A stretch of DNA of 64,000 nucleotides, from the NCBI GenBank assembly GCA_036501625.1, contig DASXZY010000046.1, positions 62,001-126,000 of the forward strand, read 5' to 3'. Both the position numbers and the translations under genes were made by a program. The notes below the pieces were generated by a model. That model was given only the letters and a program-made list of their open reading frames with translations, ran no database searches and was not told where the DNA came from. The stretch is from Palsa-1400 sp036501625 (GTDB lineage Bacteria; Verrucomicrobiota; Verrucomicrobiia; Limisphaerales; Palsa-1400). Below, piece after piece: positions 52,631 through 61,986 of this stretch; the first letter of the stretch is position 1; each line of letters opens with the position of its first letter.

Positions 52631-54052
52631 TTAACAGACGCGCGTGGTTTCCAATCCGAGCAGCCGGCCCAATTTTTCGATCTTATGCGCGATATGGCCG
52701 ATGCCGACCGCGCAATGGTGCGCGGGGCCTTGGGCATTCCATTCGCTGACAAACCGCCGCACACCAATGGGGAACCGATAGCGGCTGTTGGTGTTGCCGA
52801 TGCGCAGGATCGGGCCGGGGACGGATTCCCCCTGGGCCATTTGAAGTTTGATCGTTCCTTCGGCCGTTTGAACGACAGCCAGCAATGTGACCGGCCCATG
52901 TTTGACAGCCATTTCCACGGATAGGCCGCACCCGGCTTTGCCGTGATAAACTTTCAGCGGGCGCACTTTGGGCTTTCCTTCGGCGATGGCGATGTGACCC
53001 GGGCCGTCGTGGCCCATCAGGACGACGTCCTCATCAAAATCCATCGCGTAGTACTCGGTGAACGAGCCGCCCGCGCCGAACGCGTCCATGATCTTCATGG
53101 CCTGCGCGTTCTTGACTTCGTATTCGCCGGCCACGGGAATGCGGCGAGCCGTCAGGAGGGAATTGCCCAGAATGATGGAACTTAGCGTGTCGGCGTTTTC
53201 GCCGCGGCCGCGGTAGTAGTAAGCGAGCGAGCCGAGGTCGTGTTCGGCGGCCAATTTATCAAGGGCGGCGGAGGTGCGGGCGGCGCGTCGGAGTTCCTCG
53301 CCGGAACAGCCGGGCTGCACGTCGAAGGCCTCGTGAAAATCCGCCACGCGCGCCTTGATTTGCGCGGGCTTGACCGCGCGCCGCAGCTCGGACAATTCAT
53401 CCACTTCAATGATTTCGAAATGCCCGCCAAAGGCGGCGCATTGCTGGGTGAGGTCGGAATAGATGTCAAGCATTCCTCCGTAATAATTGCCCATCAAACC
53501 CATCCGGTTGTGGAACATGACACTGGCCACGCGCGCGGCCGAAATCCAGTCATCGACTTCGCTCCAGCCGGCCGGGTCGCCGCGCAACATGCCTGTGACC
53601 TGGTGGAAATTGATGCGGGCGCGATTGAAAACGTTGGCGATTTCCGGCACGGGGCACGCGTTGCAATGGGCCAGCCATTCGCCGGTCATGGCGGTGCGGC
53701 CGGGCAGTTTGTTGAAGGTCTTGTAGTCGATCGCGGCGGCGGGCTGGAGGTTCAAAATGATGACCGGCACCTTGGCGCGCTGCACGGCTGGAAGCACCGT
53801 CGAAGAAAGGGCGTAGGTCGTGACGTAAAGGAAGATGAGGTCCACGTCCGCCTGGCGGAAGCGATGGCCGGCGTCCATGGCCTTGGCGGCGGTGTCAATC
53901 AATCCCAGATTGACCACTTCCACTCCAGGGCGCTGAAGGCGCTGGTCCACTTCCTTGAGATAGCCTTCCAGCCGTTGTTTAAGCCCCTTGAACTGAGGCC
54001 AATAGGTATCAAGGCCGATGCCAAACAAACCAATGCGAATTACGTCTTTCAA
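52631..54052 (-). CDS. L-fucose/L-arabinose isomerase-superfamily protein
   Basis: A 473-residue protein with the fold of fucose and arabinose isomerases: IRIGLFGIGLDTYWPQFKGL at the N-terminus, QADVDLIFLYVTTYALSSTV as a Rossmann-like unit, and an acidic, Gly/His-rich site DFDEDVVLMGHDGPGHIA near residue 350. It probably converts a deoxysugar aldose to a ketose in the cytoplasm. It sits directly between the pseudopilin gene and the GH106 gene, with a 13-base gap to the latter. Exact substrate (fucose, rhamnose or arabinose) is not decided by sequence. Confidence 0.82.
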   Translation of the reverse strand: MKDVIRIGLFGIGLDTYWPQFKGLKQRLEGYLKEVDQRLQRPGVEVVNLGLIDTAAKAMDAGHRFRQADVDLIFLYVTTYALSSTVLPAVQRAKVPVIILNLQPAAAIDYKTFNKLPGRTAMTGEWLAHCNACPVPEIANVFNRARINFHQVTGMLRGDPAGWSEVDDWISAARVASVMFHNRMGLMGNYYGGMLDIYSDLTQQCAAFGGHFEIIEVDELSELRRAVKPAQIKARVADFHEAFDVQPGCSGEELRRAARTSAALDKLAAEHDLGSLAYYYRGRGENADTLSSIILGNSLLTARRIPVAGEYEVKNAQAMKIMDAFGAGGSFTEYYAMDFDEDVVLMGHDGPGHIAIAEGKPKVRPLKVYHGKAGCGLSVEMAVKHGPVTLLAVVQTAEGTIKLQMAQGESVPGPILRIGNTNSRYRFPIGVRRFVSEWNAQGPAHHCAVGIGHIAHKIEKLGRLLGLETTRVC

Positions 54053-54129
54053 TTTTGAGGGATGGCTAAACCCGGATGGCCGCCGGCGCCATCCTCCTTG
54101 CCATTAACCGGGCGAAATTGTCTCGCAAC

Positions 54130-55068
<939 letters not shown>

Positions 55069-55070
55069 AA

Positions 55071-58000
55071 TTATTGAATTTGCAACCTATAGAACGTCGA
55101 TGCCTTGCCGGCCGGGTTCACGATCACCTGGTTGTTGGGCGGGTTGGTGGAAATCGGCGTCCACTTCAGGAGATTCGTCGAGCTTTCCAACACCCAGCCC
55201 GCGTAACCGGGCGGCCAGGCAATATCGATTCCATTTGTGCCCAACCCGATGATGCCCACCGGCGGAGTTGTCGGCGCCAGTTGGACAATCGCGATGCCGT
55301 AGCGGCCCGCCAAATAAGTATCGGCCAATTGCAGATCGCTGCCGTCCAGCGCACGGTTGTAAAGCAGAACTTCGCCCAGATTGCCGTCCAGTTGCGTCAA
55401 AAAGTCATCGCGCGACCCGACTTTAAGCGGGGTGCCGCCATCCAGGGCGCCGTATCCCAAGGTGCCGCTGCCGATGCTCACGTTATTCAGGTAATGGGTG
55501 ACGACCGAACTCAATACGGTCGCCCCGCCCACAATGTATTGCCCGGCGGGCAGGAGGCCAGTGCTGTTGATGCCGCTGCTTCCATCGTTGTCCGCGCGAA
55601 CATACGTGGCCGTGCCGGCGGCCACGCGATAATCGAACGGAAACGCGGAACTTCCGAAGGTTTTGGCGACAATTGTCTGCGGCAGCGTGTTCGTAAAAGT
55701 CGCGAATTTGACCGCGTAGAAGAGCGACATATCGCTCGTCAGTTCCACGCTGGGGGCGTCGGCGACATCAAGGCACATCGCGAATCCATTCGGATTAAAG
55801 GCGACCACCGGCACGCCCAGGACGGGGTCCGTCTCCAAAGACGGCGCTGACGCGCCACCCGGATCGGCGCTGGCGTTATTGGTTTCGCCGGACTGGTCAT
55901 TCCACAGCGCCAGGGTGCCGTCGGAGTTGGTCGTGACGCCCGCGTCCGCCTTGAGCCACAGCACCATGCCATTGGTCGGGGGAGCGGAGGGCAGTTCAAG
56001 CGCGTTGCCAGGAATCGTAATGGTGTAGGGCGCCGAGTTGCTGGAGAACCCGTAAATGTCCGACGCCTGCACGACCACGCTTAACGTGCCGGGTGTCAAG
56101 ACTTGCAATGGGATTTGGTATGGCGGCGACGTTTGCGTGGACACGGTCTGGCCATTGACAATAAAACTCACGCTGCTGATGGCGGCCGCGCTGACGATCT
56201 GCGCCCCGATGTTGAGGAGGCCGGGCGCCGTGACATTGGTTGAGGGCGTCAACGCATTGGTCAGCGCCACCACGGTGATGGCCGGCGGATTGACCGCAAG
56301 CTGCACCTGCGGCAAGGCGTATTTGTCGCTCAAGTAGTTGACAATCTCGCCTGCTTCCGCCGTGCCGACCGCGTTGGTATAGACCTGAATTTCCGCGATG
56401 TCACCGTTCATCGTGTAAATTGTCCCGTTGTTGGCGCTGCGCCCGCCCACGCGGATGGGATTGCCGGAGGCGGTTGGCGCGTAGGAAAAGGCCCCGCCGC
56501 CGTTGGTGTTCAATTGCAGATAATGCGTGATGACGCCATTGGCCAGGACAATGCCCTCGATGCTGAAATAGGTGGACGATGCCGGAGGAGCCGCCACGCC
56601 CGTGCTGCTGGGCCCGTTCGCGTTGCCGACTCCCACGATATAATCATCGAGGCCCGTGCCGCTGTTGATTCGATACTCGAACGGGTTGGCAAAGCCGATG
56701 GAACCGGCGTTGCAATCGGACAGAATCTCATAGTAATTGCCGTAGGCCGGAATGCGCGTGACGGCGAAGATGGCAAAGTCGGACGCGGAGTAGGGGGTGA
56801 TCGTTCCGTTGTCGATGATGTCGAGAAAGACGTTGGAGCCGGCCTCGTTGGTGGGCGGTGTAAAACGCACGACGGGAAACCCGTTCTGCGCATTGGGAAT
56901 CAGCAGAGGCGGGATTCCGGGAGTGACGCCGTCCGAGGAGGGCTGATAGGCATTGTTGCCGGCGCCGGATTGATCGTCCCATTCGATGACGTTCCCCGTG
57001 CTGTTGGTCACGATGCCCGCGTCCGGCTTGAGCCAGAGCGCCAATCCATTGGTGATGGCGGGCGCGGCCGCGGAACCGGTGAGCGTGACAACCACGGGCG
57101 CGGAAGTGGTCTGGATGCCCCAATTGTCCGTGGCCACCGCTGTCAATGTTACAACGCCCGGCGTCAGCAAGTTCACTTGCACAGAGTAAGGGAGCGAGGC
57201 CAGGGTGGCCAGGCGGATGCCATTCGCGTACAAGGCCACATTCGTGACGGCGCCAAATTGGGAAGTCGCGGTGGCCGAGAACGTCAGCGTGGCGGGGGCC
57301 GCGATGGAGCCTGCGCCCGGCAACGTGATGTTCACGACCGGCGCCGGATTGGCGTAATAGGGCTGCGCGATGTTGTATTTGCCATTGAGATAGCTGGCGA
57401 TGCTTTGGACATTGGCGGACGATTGCGCGCCCTGATAAATCAGGATTTCCGCGACGTCTCCATACAAGGCCGTGGCTCCGTCGTCGCGCAACCCGATGGT
57501 CACGGGCAGGTTGCTGGCGCCGTCGCCCGCCGGGCTGGCCACGATGTTGGAGTAATAGACATTGGCGCCGGAATACATCGAGACCGATGTTCCGTGGTAG
57601 GAAACGCCCACGTTATTGAACTGGTTGAGCGAAAGCGCGGCAGTGGCGGGGCTGGTGGCGCCGGAATTGACGCCTCCATTCCCGCGCTCGATGGTTGTGT
57701 TGCCGGAGACGGCGTAGATCGGGCCAATCGTTTGGCCGGAGGATGGAAAATACCAGTCCACCGGGCAAGGCACGTTATTCGAGGCCTTTGTCCAAATCAT
57801 CTGAGGCGTTGAGAAAAAGGCCTGGGAGAACCGCGCCACGGCAAACGTCGTGAAATCGCCGGTCAAGAACGATACGCCAGCGTCAGGAATCGCGAGGATG
57901 CTGTTGGAACCGTTGAAATGCACGACGGGCTGGCCGTTGGCGATGTTATTGCTCCACACGGGTTCCACGGTCGGGACGTTTGTGCCGGTTATGTTGGAAT

Positions 58001-59279
58001 AAGGTTCATTCGTGACGCCCGTCGCGGCGTTGCCATTCAAGGATTCGTCCGCCCACGACGACACCGTGCCGTCGGCGTTGGTGGTGACTCCATAACTGGC
58101 ATTCAACCACACCATCAGGCCGCTGCTGGGCGGCGTGGTGGGAGCGGCAGGTCCCGTGAAAGTGATGTTCACGGGAGCCGACGTCGCCGGACGGCCGAGT
58201 TGGTCGATCACCACCGCCGACAGAGTGACAGGCCCCGGCGTCAACGAGGAGACGGCCAAATTGTAGTTCGTTGAAGTCGTCGTGCCGATGAGCGAGCCAT
58301 TGCCGTAAAGGCTGACGCTGGCGACCAGGCCCGTCGGGCTGGAGGCGCTGATGACGACCGGAACAACGGTGTTGGCGGCCGGGGTGGCTCCGCTGGCGGG
58401 AGACGTAATGGAAATGACCGGGGCAGGATCAAAGGCCAAACCCCACTTGGGCTTCAGATAATCGTTAACGACATCGAATAACTGGCTGTCCGTCAGGGCC
58501 GGCTGGTAAACGAGGACTTCAGCCATGTTGCCAACCAATTGGGTGACGAAATCTTCGCGGGAGCCAATGCGCAGCGGGCCGGGGCCGTTTTGGGCGCTCC
58601 AGATGGCGTTGGAATTGCCGTTGGGCTGCATGGCGGCGTTAAAGTAAGCGGCGACGGCGTCATTGATATATTGCTTAATGGTTCCGTTGGCGTAGGTGTA
58701 ACTCAACACTTGGTAAACGCCCGGCTGCGGCTTGAAGCTGTTGCCCGTCACGCTGACGTTGGCGGTGCCGTGCCTGAGATAAAAGATCGACTGGCCGGCG
58801 CTGGCGGCCGCGTTGTTGTAAGTATCGAAGGGCCCCGGCGCGTTGCCCAGGCTCTTGCTCACGCCGGCCCTGTAACCAGCATAGCTGTCATCTTCTTTGA
58901 CCACGATGATGGTGACGTTGTTGGTCAGGCCGGAAATGGTGGAACTGGGCGAGATGGAAACATCCGGCACGTCCAGCGCTTTGGAGCCGCCGGGAAACCT
59001 GAGCGTGGGCAGGCCGTTCAGGGAGTTGGCCAGGTAAGTGGGGGAGAACGAGGTGTTGTTATTGGTCGGCGCGGCGGTATTCCCATTGCCCGAACTGTCC
59101 GCCCAGCCAGTGACGAGGCCGGCAGAGTTGGTGGTCACGCCCGCGTCCGCCTTAAGCCAAAGCTGAAGGCCGCTCGTGATGGGAAGGGTTTGGGCGGAAA
59201 CACGCCCCGCCATCGCGGCGAAAACTCCTCCCAGGACGAATGCGATTAACCGGCTGATTTTGATCGTTTTTTTGGTCAT
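55071..59279 (-). CDS. Giant secreted LamG/Ig-like repeat protein (1,402 aa)
   Basis: The ATG at 59279 gives a signal peptide (MTKKTIKISRLIAFVLGGVF) cleaved near VSAQ. Four ~300-residue repeats follow, each opening with a line like GLQLWLKADAGVTTNSAG, GLMVWLNASYGVTTNADG, GLALWLKPDAGIVTNSTG or GMVLWLKADAGVTTNSDG, the start of a LamG-type lectin domain, and separated by Ig-like segments (PVISITSPASGATPAANTVV). It ends STFYRLQIQ, the shared C-terminal module. It is the first gene of the run leading to the pseudopilin, isomerase and GH106 genes, suggesting a glycan-binding partner. Confidence 0.9.
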   Translation of the reverse strand: MTKKTIKISRLIAFVLGGVFAAMAGRVSAQTLPITSGLQLWLKADAGVTTNSAGLVTGWADSSGNGNTAAPTNNNTSFSPTYLANSLNGLPTLRFPGGSKALDVPDVSISPSSTISGLTNNVTIIVVKEDDSYAGYRAGVSKSLGNAPGPFDTYNNAAASAGQSIFYLRHGTANVSVTGNSFKPQPGVYQVLSYTYANGTIKQYINDAVAAYFNAAMQPNGNSNAIWSAQNGPGPLRIGSREDFVTQLVGNMAEVLVYQPALTDSQLFDVVNDYLKPKWGLAFDPAPVISITSPASGATPAANTVVPVVISASSPTGLVASVSLYGNGSLIGTTTSTNYNLAVSSLTPGPVTLSAVVIDQLGRPATSAPVNITFTGPAAPTTPPSSGLMVWLNASYGVTTNADGTVSSWADESLNGNAATGVTNEPYSNITGTNVPTVEPVWSNNIANGQPVVHFNGSNSILAIPDAGVSFLTGDFTTFAVARFSQAFFSTPQMIWTKASNNVPCPVDWYFPSSGQTIGPIYAVSGNTTIERGNGGVNSGATSPATAALSLNQFNNVGVSYHGTSVSMYSGANVYYSNIVASPAGDGASNLPVTIGLRDDGATALYGDVAEILIYQGAQSSANVQSIASYLNGKYNIAQPYYANPAPVVNITLPGAGSIAAPATLTFSATATSQFGAVTNVALYANGIRLATLASLPYSVQVNLLTPGVVTLTAVATDNWGIQTTSAPVVVTLTGSAAAPAITNGLALWLKPDAGIVTNSTGNVIEWDDQSGAGNNAYQPSSDGVTPGIPPLLIPNAQNGFPVVRFTPPTNEAGSNVFLDIIDNGTITPYSASDFAIFAVTRIPAYGNYYEILSDCNAGSIGFANPFEYRINSGTGLDDYIVGVGNANGPSSTGVAAPPASSTYFSIEGIVLANGVITHYLQLNTNGGGAFSYAPTASGNPIRVGGRSANNGTIYTMNGDIAEIQVYTNAVGTAEAGEIVNYLSDKYALPQVQLAVNPPAITVVALTNALTPSTNVTAPGLLNIGAQIVSAAAISSVSFIVNGQTVSTQTSPPYQIPLQVLTPGTLSVVVQASDIYGFSSNSAPYTITIPGNALELPSAPPTNGMVLWLKADAGVTTNSDGTLALWNDQSGETNNASADPGGASAPSLETDPVLGVPVVAFNPNGFAMCLDVADAPSVELTSDMSLFYAVKFATFTNTLPQTIVAKTFGSSAFPFDYRVAAGTATYVRADNDGSSGINSTGLLPAGQYIVGGATVLSSVVTHYLNNVSIGSGTLGYGALDGGTPLKVGSRDDFLTQLDGNLGEVLLYNRALDGSDLQLADTYLAGRYGIAIVQLAPTTPPVGIIGLGTNGIDIAWPPGYAGWVLESSTNLLKWTPISTNPPNNQVIVNPAGKASTFYRLQIQ

Positions 59280-59458
59280 AACGCTTTTGTTGACTGTTAT
59301 TTGGTTCGCCTGGCCGCGGTTCATGGAGCCATGCGCGCAGTTCGAGCTTGTAAACACTAGGACTTGGGTGAATTCACGCCTGTGACCGTATGCTTCCCGC
59401 GCCCGGTTGAGAATAGACGAACTGGCAAAAAAGATGTATGAAATGGCTTTGCTTTATT

Positions 59459-60364
59459 TTACTCCGCGCCTGGGCGGCCGCGCGAACCGGCCGCTTTGGC
59501 CCGCCACGCCCGCGGCGAAACTCCAAGGCGCGATTTGAATTGGTGGGAGAGATGATACGCGGATTCAAAGCCGAGAATTTCGGCAATTTCCTTGATGGTT
59601 TTGGCAGTATTGGCCATGAGGTCCTGGGCCTTGTGCAGGCGCGTGTTCACATAATGCTGGCGCGGGCTGATGCCCACGCGCGCCGTGAATTTGTGCCGCA
59701 AATGCGAGTAGCCCACCCCCAGCTCGGCCGCCAGCGCGCGCATGTCCAGCGGCTTCTGGCATCGCTGCGCGATCAGCGAATGCGCCCGCTCCACAAACTC
59801 ATCGACGTAGTTGCCCGCCTCGCGCCCGGAGCCGCCCAGATGCCCCAGCAGGGAAAGAATATGAACGCCCAGCGTCGAGAGCAGGTCCTGGTTGGCCAGC
59901 GCGTTGTGGCGGGCCAGGATGTGGCAGCGCTCAAAGCAATCCGCCAGGTCCGAAGCCGGCCCGGTTTTCAAGACACTGAGCGCGGGCGTGATCAAGCCGG
60001 CGCCGCGCGCCTCGTCGAATACCTTCCCGTGGCATTCGATCCAGTGTTCGACCCAGCCGGTCTCGGCGTGCGGGCGGTAGCGATGCCACACGCCCGGAAA
60101 GAGCAGCAGCACCGTGCCTGGCTCGACGGGCTGGCTTTCACGAAGCCCGTCACATTCAAACGTGCCCGTGCCTTCCGAGATCAGAATGATTTGATACCGT
60201 TGCAGCACGCGCCCTTTGCTCCAGCCAAAATGATGGTCCATCGGATGCCGCGGCGGCGGATAATGGGCGTGAGGCTGGATGACGGTGTGGCCCGCGGAAG
60301 TCGCCACACAACCCCAGATTGAATTGGGCTGTTGAGCGGGAAGATAGACGAAATAATCTTTCAT
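59459..60364 (-). CDS. AraC-family transcriptional regulator
   Basis: A 301-residue regulator. A cupin-like N-terminal sensor (~residues 20-120; HTVIQPHAHYPPPRHPMDHH, EPGTVLLLFPGVWHRYRPHA) is followed by the two-helix AraC DNA-binding domain (~190-285; DMRALAAELGVGYSHLRHKF and IKEIAEILGFESAYHLSHQF). It probably senses a sugar. Its position, 179 bp upstream of the giant LamG gene on the same strand, makes it the likely activator of the LamG-pseudopilin-isomerase-GH106 run. The 179-bp gap is where its operator should be. Confidence 0.93.
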   Translation of the reverse strand: MKDYFVYLPAQQPNSIWGCVATSAGHTVIQPHAHYPPPRHPMDHHFGWSKGRVLQRYQIILISEGTGTFECDGLRESQPVEPGTVLLLFPGVWHRYRPHAETGWVEHWIECHGKVFDEARGAGLITPALSVLKTGPASDLADCFERCHILARHNALANQDLLSTLGVHILSLLGHLGGSGREAGNYVDEFVERAHSLIAQRCQKPLDMRALAAELGVGYSHLRHKFTARVGISPRQHYVNTRLHKAQDLMANTAKTIKEIAEILGFESAYHLSHQFKSRLGVSPRAWRAKAAGSRGRPGAE

Positions 60365-60376
60365 CTGCGTCCGATC

Positions 60377-60673
60377 TCATCCGCCCGCCATCGCTCCGAC
60401 GATCAGGAATGGCTCCGTGCCATCCAGAATTGCGGCGGGCAGCGCGGCGTCGGGCGCCTGGTCGGAAAAATCTTCTTCGCACGCGAAAAACCGGATGAAA
60501 GGCCTCCGCCGCCGAGTGGACAGGTCGCGCACGGTCCCTCGCAGCGCCGGATAGCGCGCTTCGAGAGCGTCGAGAATAGAGCCAATCGTGCCGGGCGTCC
60601 CGTCGTCAAGACGCACTTCGTCTTGAACACCCGCCAGTTTTCTCAACTGGTAAGGCAGCGCGACGCGGATCAT
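60377..60673 (-). CDS. MoaD/ThiS-family small protein
   Basis: A 98-residue ubiquitin-fold protein ending in AMAGG; the C-terminal Gly-Gly is what MoaD and ThiS need for adenylation and thiocarboxylation. LPYQLRKLAGVQDEVRLDDG resembles the MoaD start. It overlaps the BNR-repeat gene by 4 bases (ATGA), so the pair is coupled. No molybdopterin or thiamine gene is near, so it may deliver sulfur or modify something other than those cofactors. Confidence 0.78.
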   Translation of the reverse strand: MIRVALPYQLRKLAGVQDEVRLDDGTPGTIGSILDALEARYPALRGTVRDLSTRRRRPFIRFFACEEDFSDQAPDAALPAAILDGTEPFLIVGAMAGG

Positions 60674-61785
60674 GGGAGCGTTTGCACCTCGACCGACAAC
60701 ACGGCCGGGAGATCTCGCGTAATCGCGTTCCAGGTGTCGCCGCTGTCAGCCGAGCCATAGACCTGCCCGCCGGTGGTGCCGAAATAAATGCCGCACGGCT
60801 CCAAAGAATCGACGGCCATCGCGTCGCGCAGGACGTTCACGTAGCAATCCTTTTGCGGGAGGCCATTTGTCAGCGGCTCCCATTCGTTGCCGCCGGTGCG
60901 GCTGCGATACACGCGCAGTTTTCCGTCCAGCGGATAATGCTCGGAGTCGCTCTTGATCGGCACGACATAGACGGTCTCCGGTTCGTGAGCGTGAACGTCA
61001 ATAGGAAAGCCGAAATCGGTGGGCAAGTCCCCGCTGATTTCGCGCCATGATTCGCCGGCATCGTCGCTGCGCATGACGTCCCAATGTTTTTGCATGAACA
61101 ACACTCCCGGTCGCGAAGGGTGCAAGGCGATGCGGTGAACGCAATGCCCGACCTCGGCGTCGGGGTCCGGCAGCTCAAACTTGGAAATCAGGCCCTTATT
61201 GGCGGGCCGCCACGTTTGGCCGCCGTCATCGGTGCGGAATGTTCCCGCGGCGGAAATGGCCACGAAAATGCGGCGAGGGTTCGATGGATCGAGCAGGATC
61301 GTATGCAAGCCCATCCCGCCCGCACCCGGCTGCCACAAATGGCCCTTGGCCGCGCGCAATCCCGGAAATTCCTGCCAAGTGCGGCCGCCGTCAGTCGTGC
61401 GAAAGAGCGCGGCGTCTTCCGCCCCGGCGTAAACGCAATCGGGGTTGTCAAGCGAAGGCTCAACGTGCCAGATGCGCTTGAACTCCCAGGGATGCTGCGA
61501 GCCGTCATACCATTTGTGGGTGCCGGGCACGCCATCGTATTTGAATTCGTTGCCGACGGTCTCCCAAGTTTGGCCGCCGTCATCGGAGCGCTGCATGGTC
61601 TGGCCAAACCAGCCGCTGGATTGCGAGGCGTAGAGCCGGTTGGGAGCGGCGGGCGAGCCTTTAAGATGATAGATTTCCCACCCCGCGAAATGCGGGCCGC
61701 TCACATTCCAATTCTGGCGCCTGCCATCCGCTGTCAAGATGAACGCACCTTTTCTGGTCCCGGCCAGGACTCGCACCGTGCTCAT
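60670..61785 (-). CDS. BNR/sialidase-like beta-propeller protein
   Basis: A 371-residue propeller with Asp-box repeats: MQRSDDGGQTWETVG, LFRTTDGGRTWQEFPG, TFRTDDGGQTWRPANKG, VMRSDDAGESWREISGD and VYGSADSGDTWNAITRD. The ATG at 61785 (MSTVRVLAGTRKGAFIL) gives no clear signal peptide, so it is probably cytoplasmic, and no sialidase active-site set (Arg triad, Tyr, Glu) is evident. It is coupled to the MoaD-like gene by a 4-base overlap, and I recall a similar pairing elsewhere in bacteria without a known function. Confidence 0.82.
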   Translation of the reverse strand: MSTVRVLAGTRKGAFILTADGRRQNWNVSGPHFAGWEIYHLKGSPAAPNRLYASQSSGWFGQTMQRSDDGGQTWETVGNEFKYDGVPGTHKWYDGSQHPWEFKRIWHVEPSLDNPDCVYAGAEDAALFRTTDGGRTWQEFPGLRAAKGHLWQPGAGGMGLHTILLDPSNPRRIFVAISAAGTFRTDDGGQTWRPANKGLISKFELPDPDAEVGHCVHRIALHPSRPGVLFMQKHWDVMRSDDAGESWREISGDLPTDFGFPIDVHAHEPETVYVVPIKSDSEHYPLDGKLRVYRSRTGGNEWEPLTNGLPQKDCYVNVLRDAMAVDSLEPCGIYFGTTGGQVYGSADSGDTWNAITRDLPAVLSVEVQTLP

Positions 61786-61986
61786 AATTTTTCCTTTGTG
61801 TTGGTTATCAGGCAGTTCGTTCAGCCAATAATACAACGAACCGCTCTCCCAAGTCAGGAAAAATTTACAGGCAAATTTCCGGGCCGCATGTTTTCTCGCA
61901 AACCGCTTGCCGATATGCCTGAATGAGGAGGTTCAAGGAAACGATTGATCTCATCATCGGAAAACCAGATTCAATCCAACCTCCAC

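Noticed and set aside
60670..61785. A true sialidase
   Set aside because: Asp-box repeats are present, but the arginine triad and other active-site residues were not evident and no signal peptide was found.
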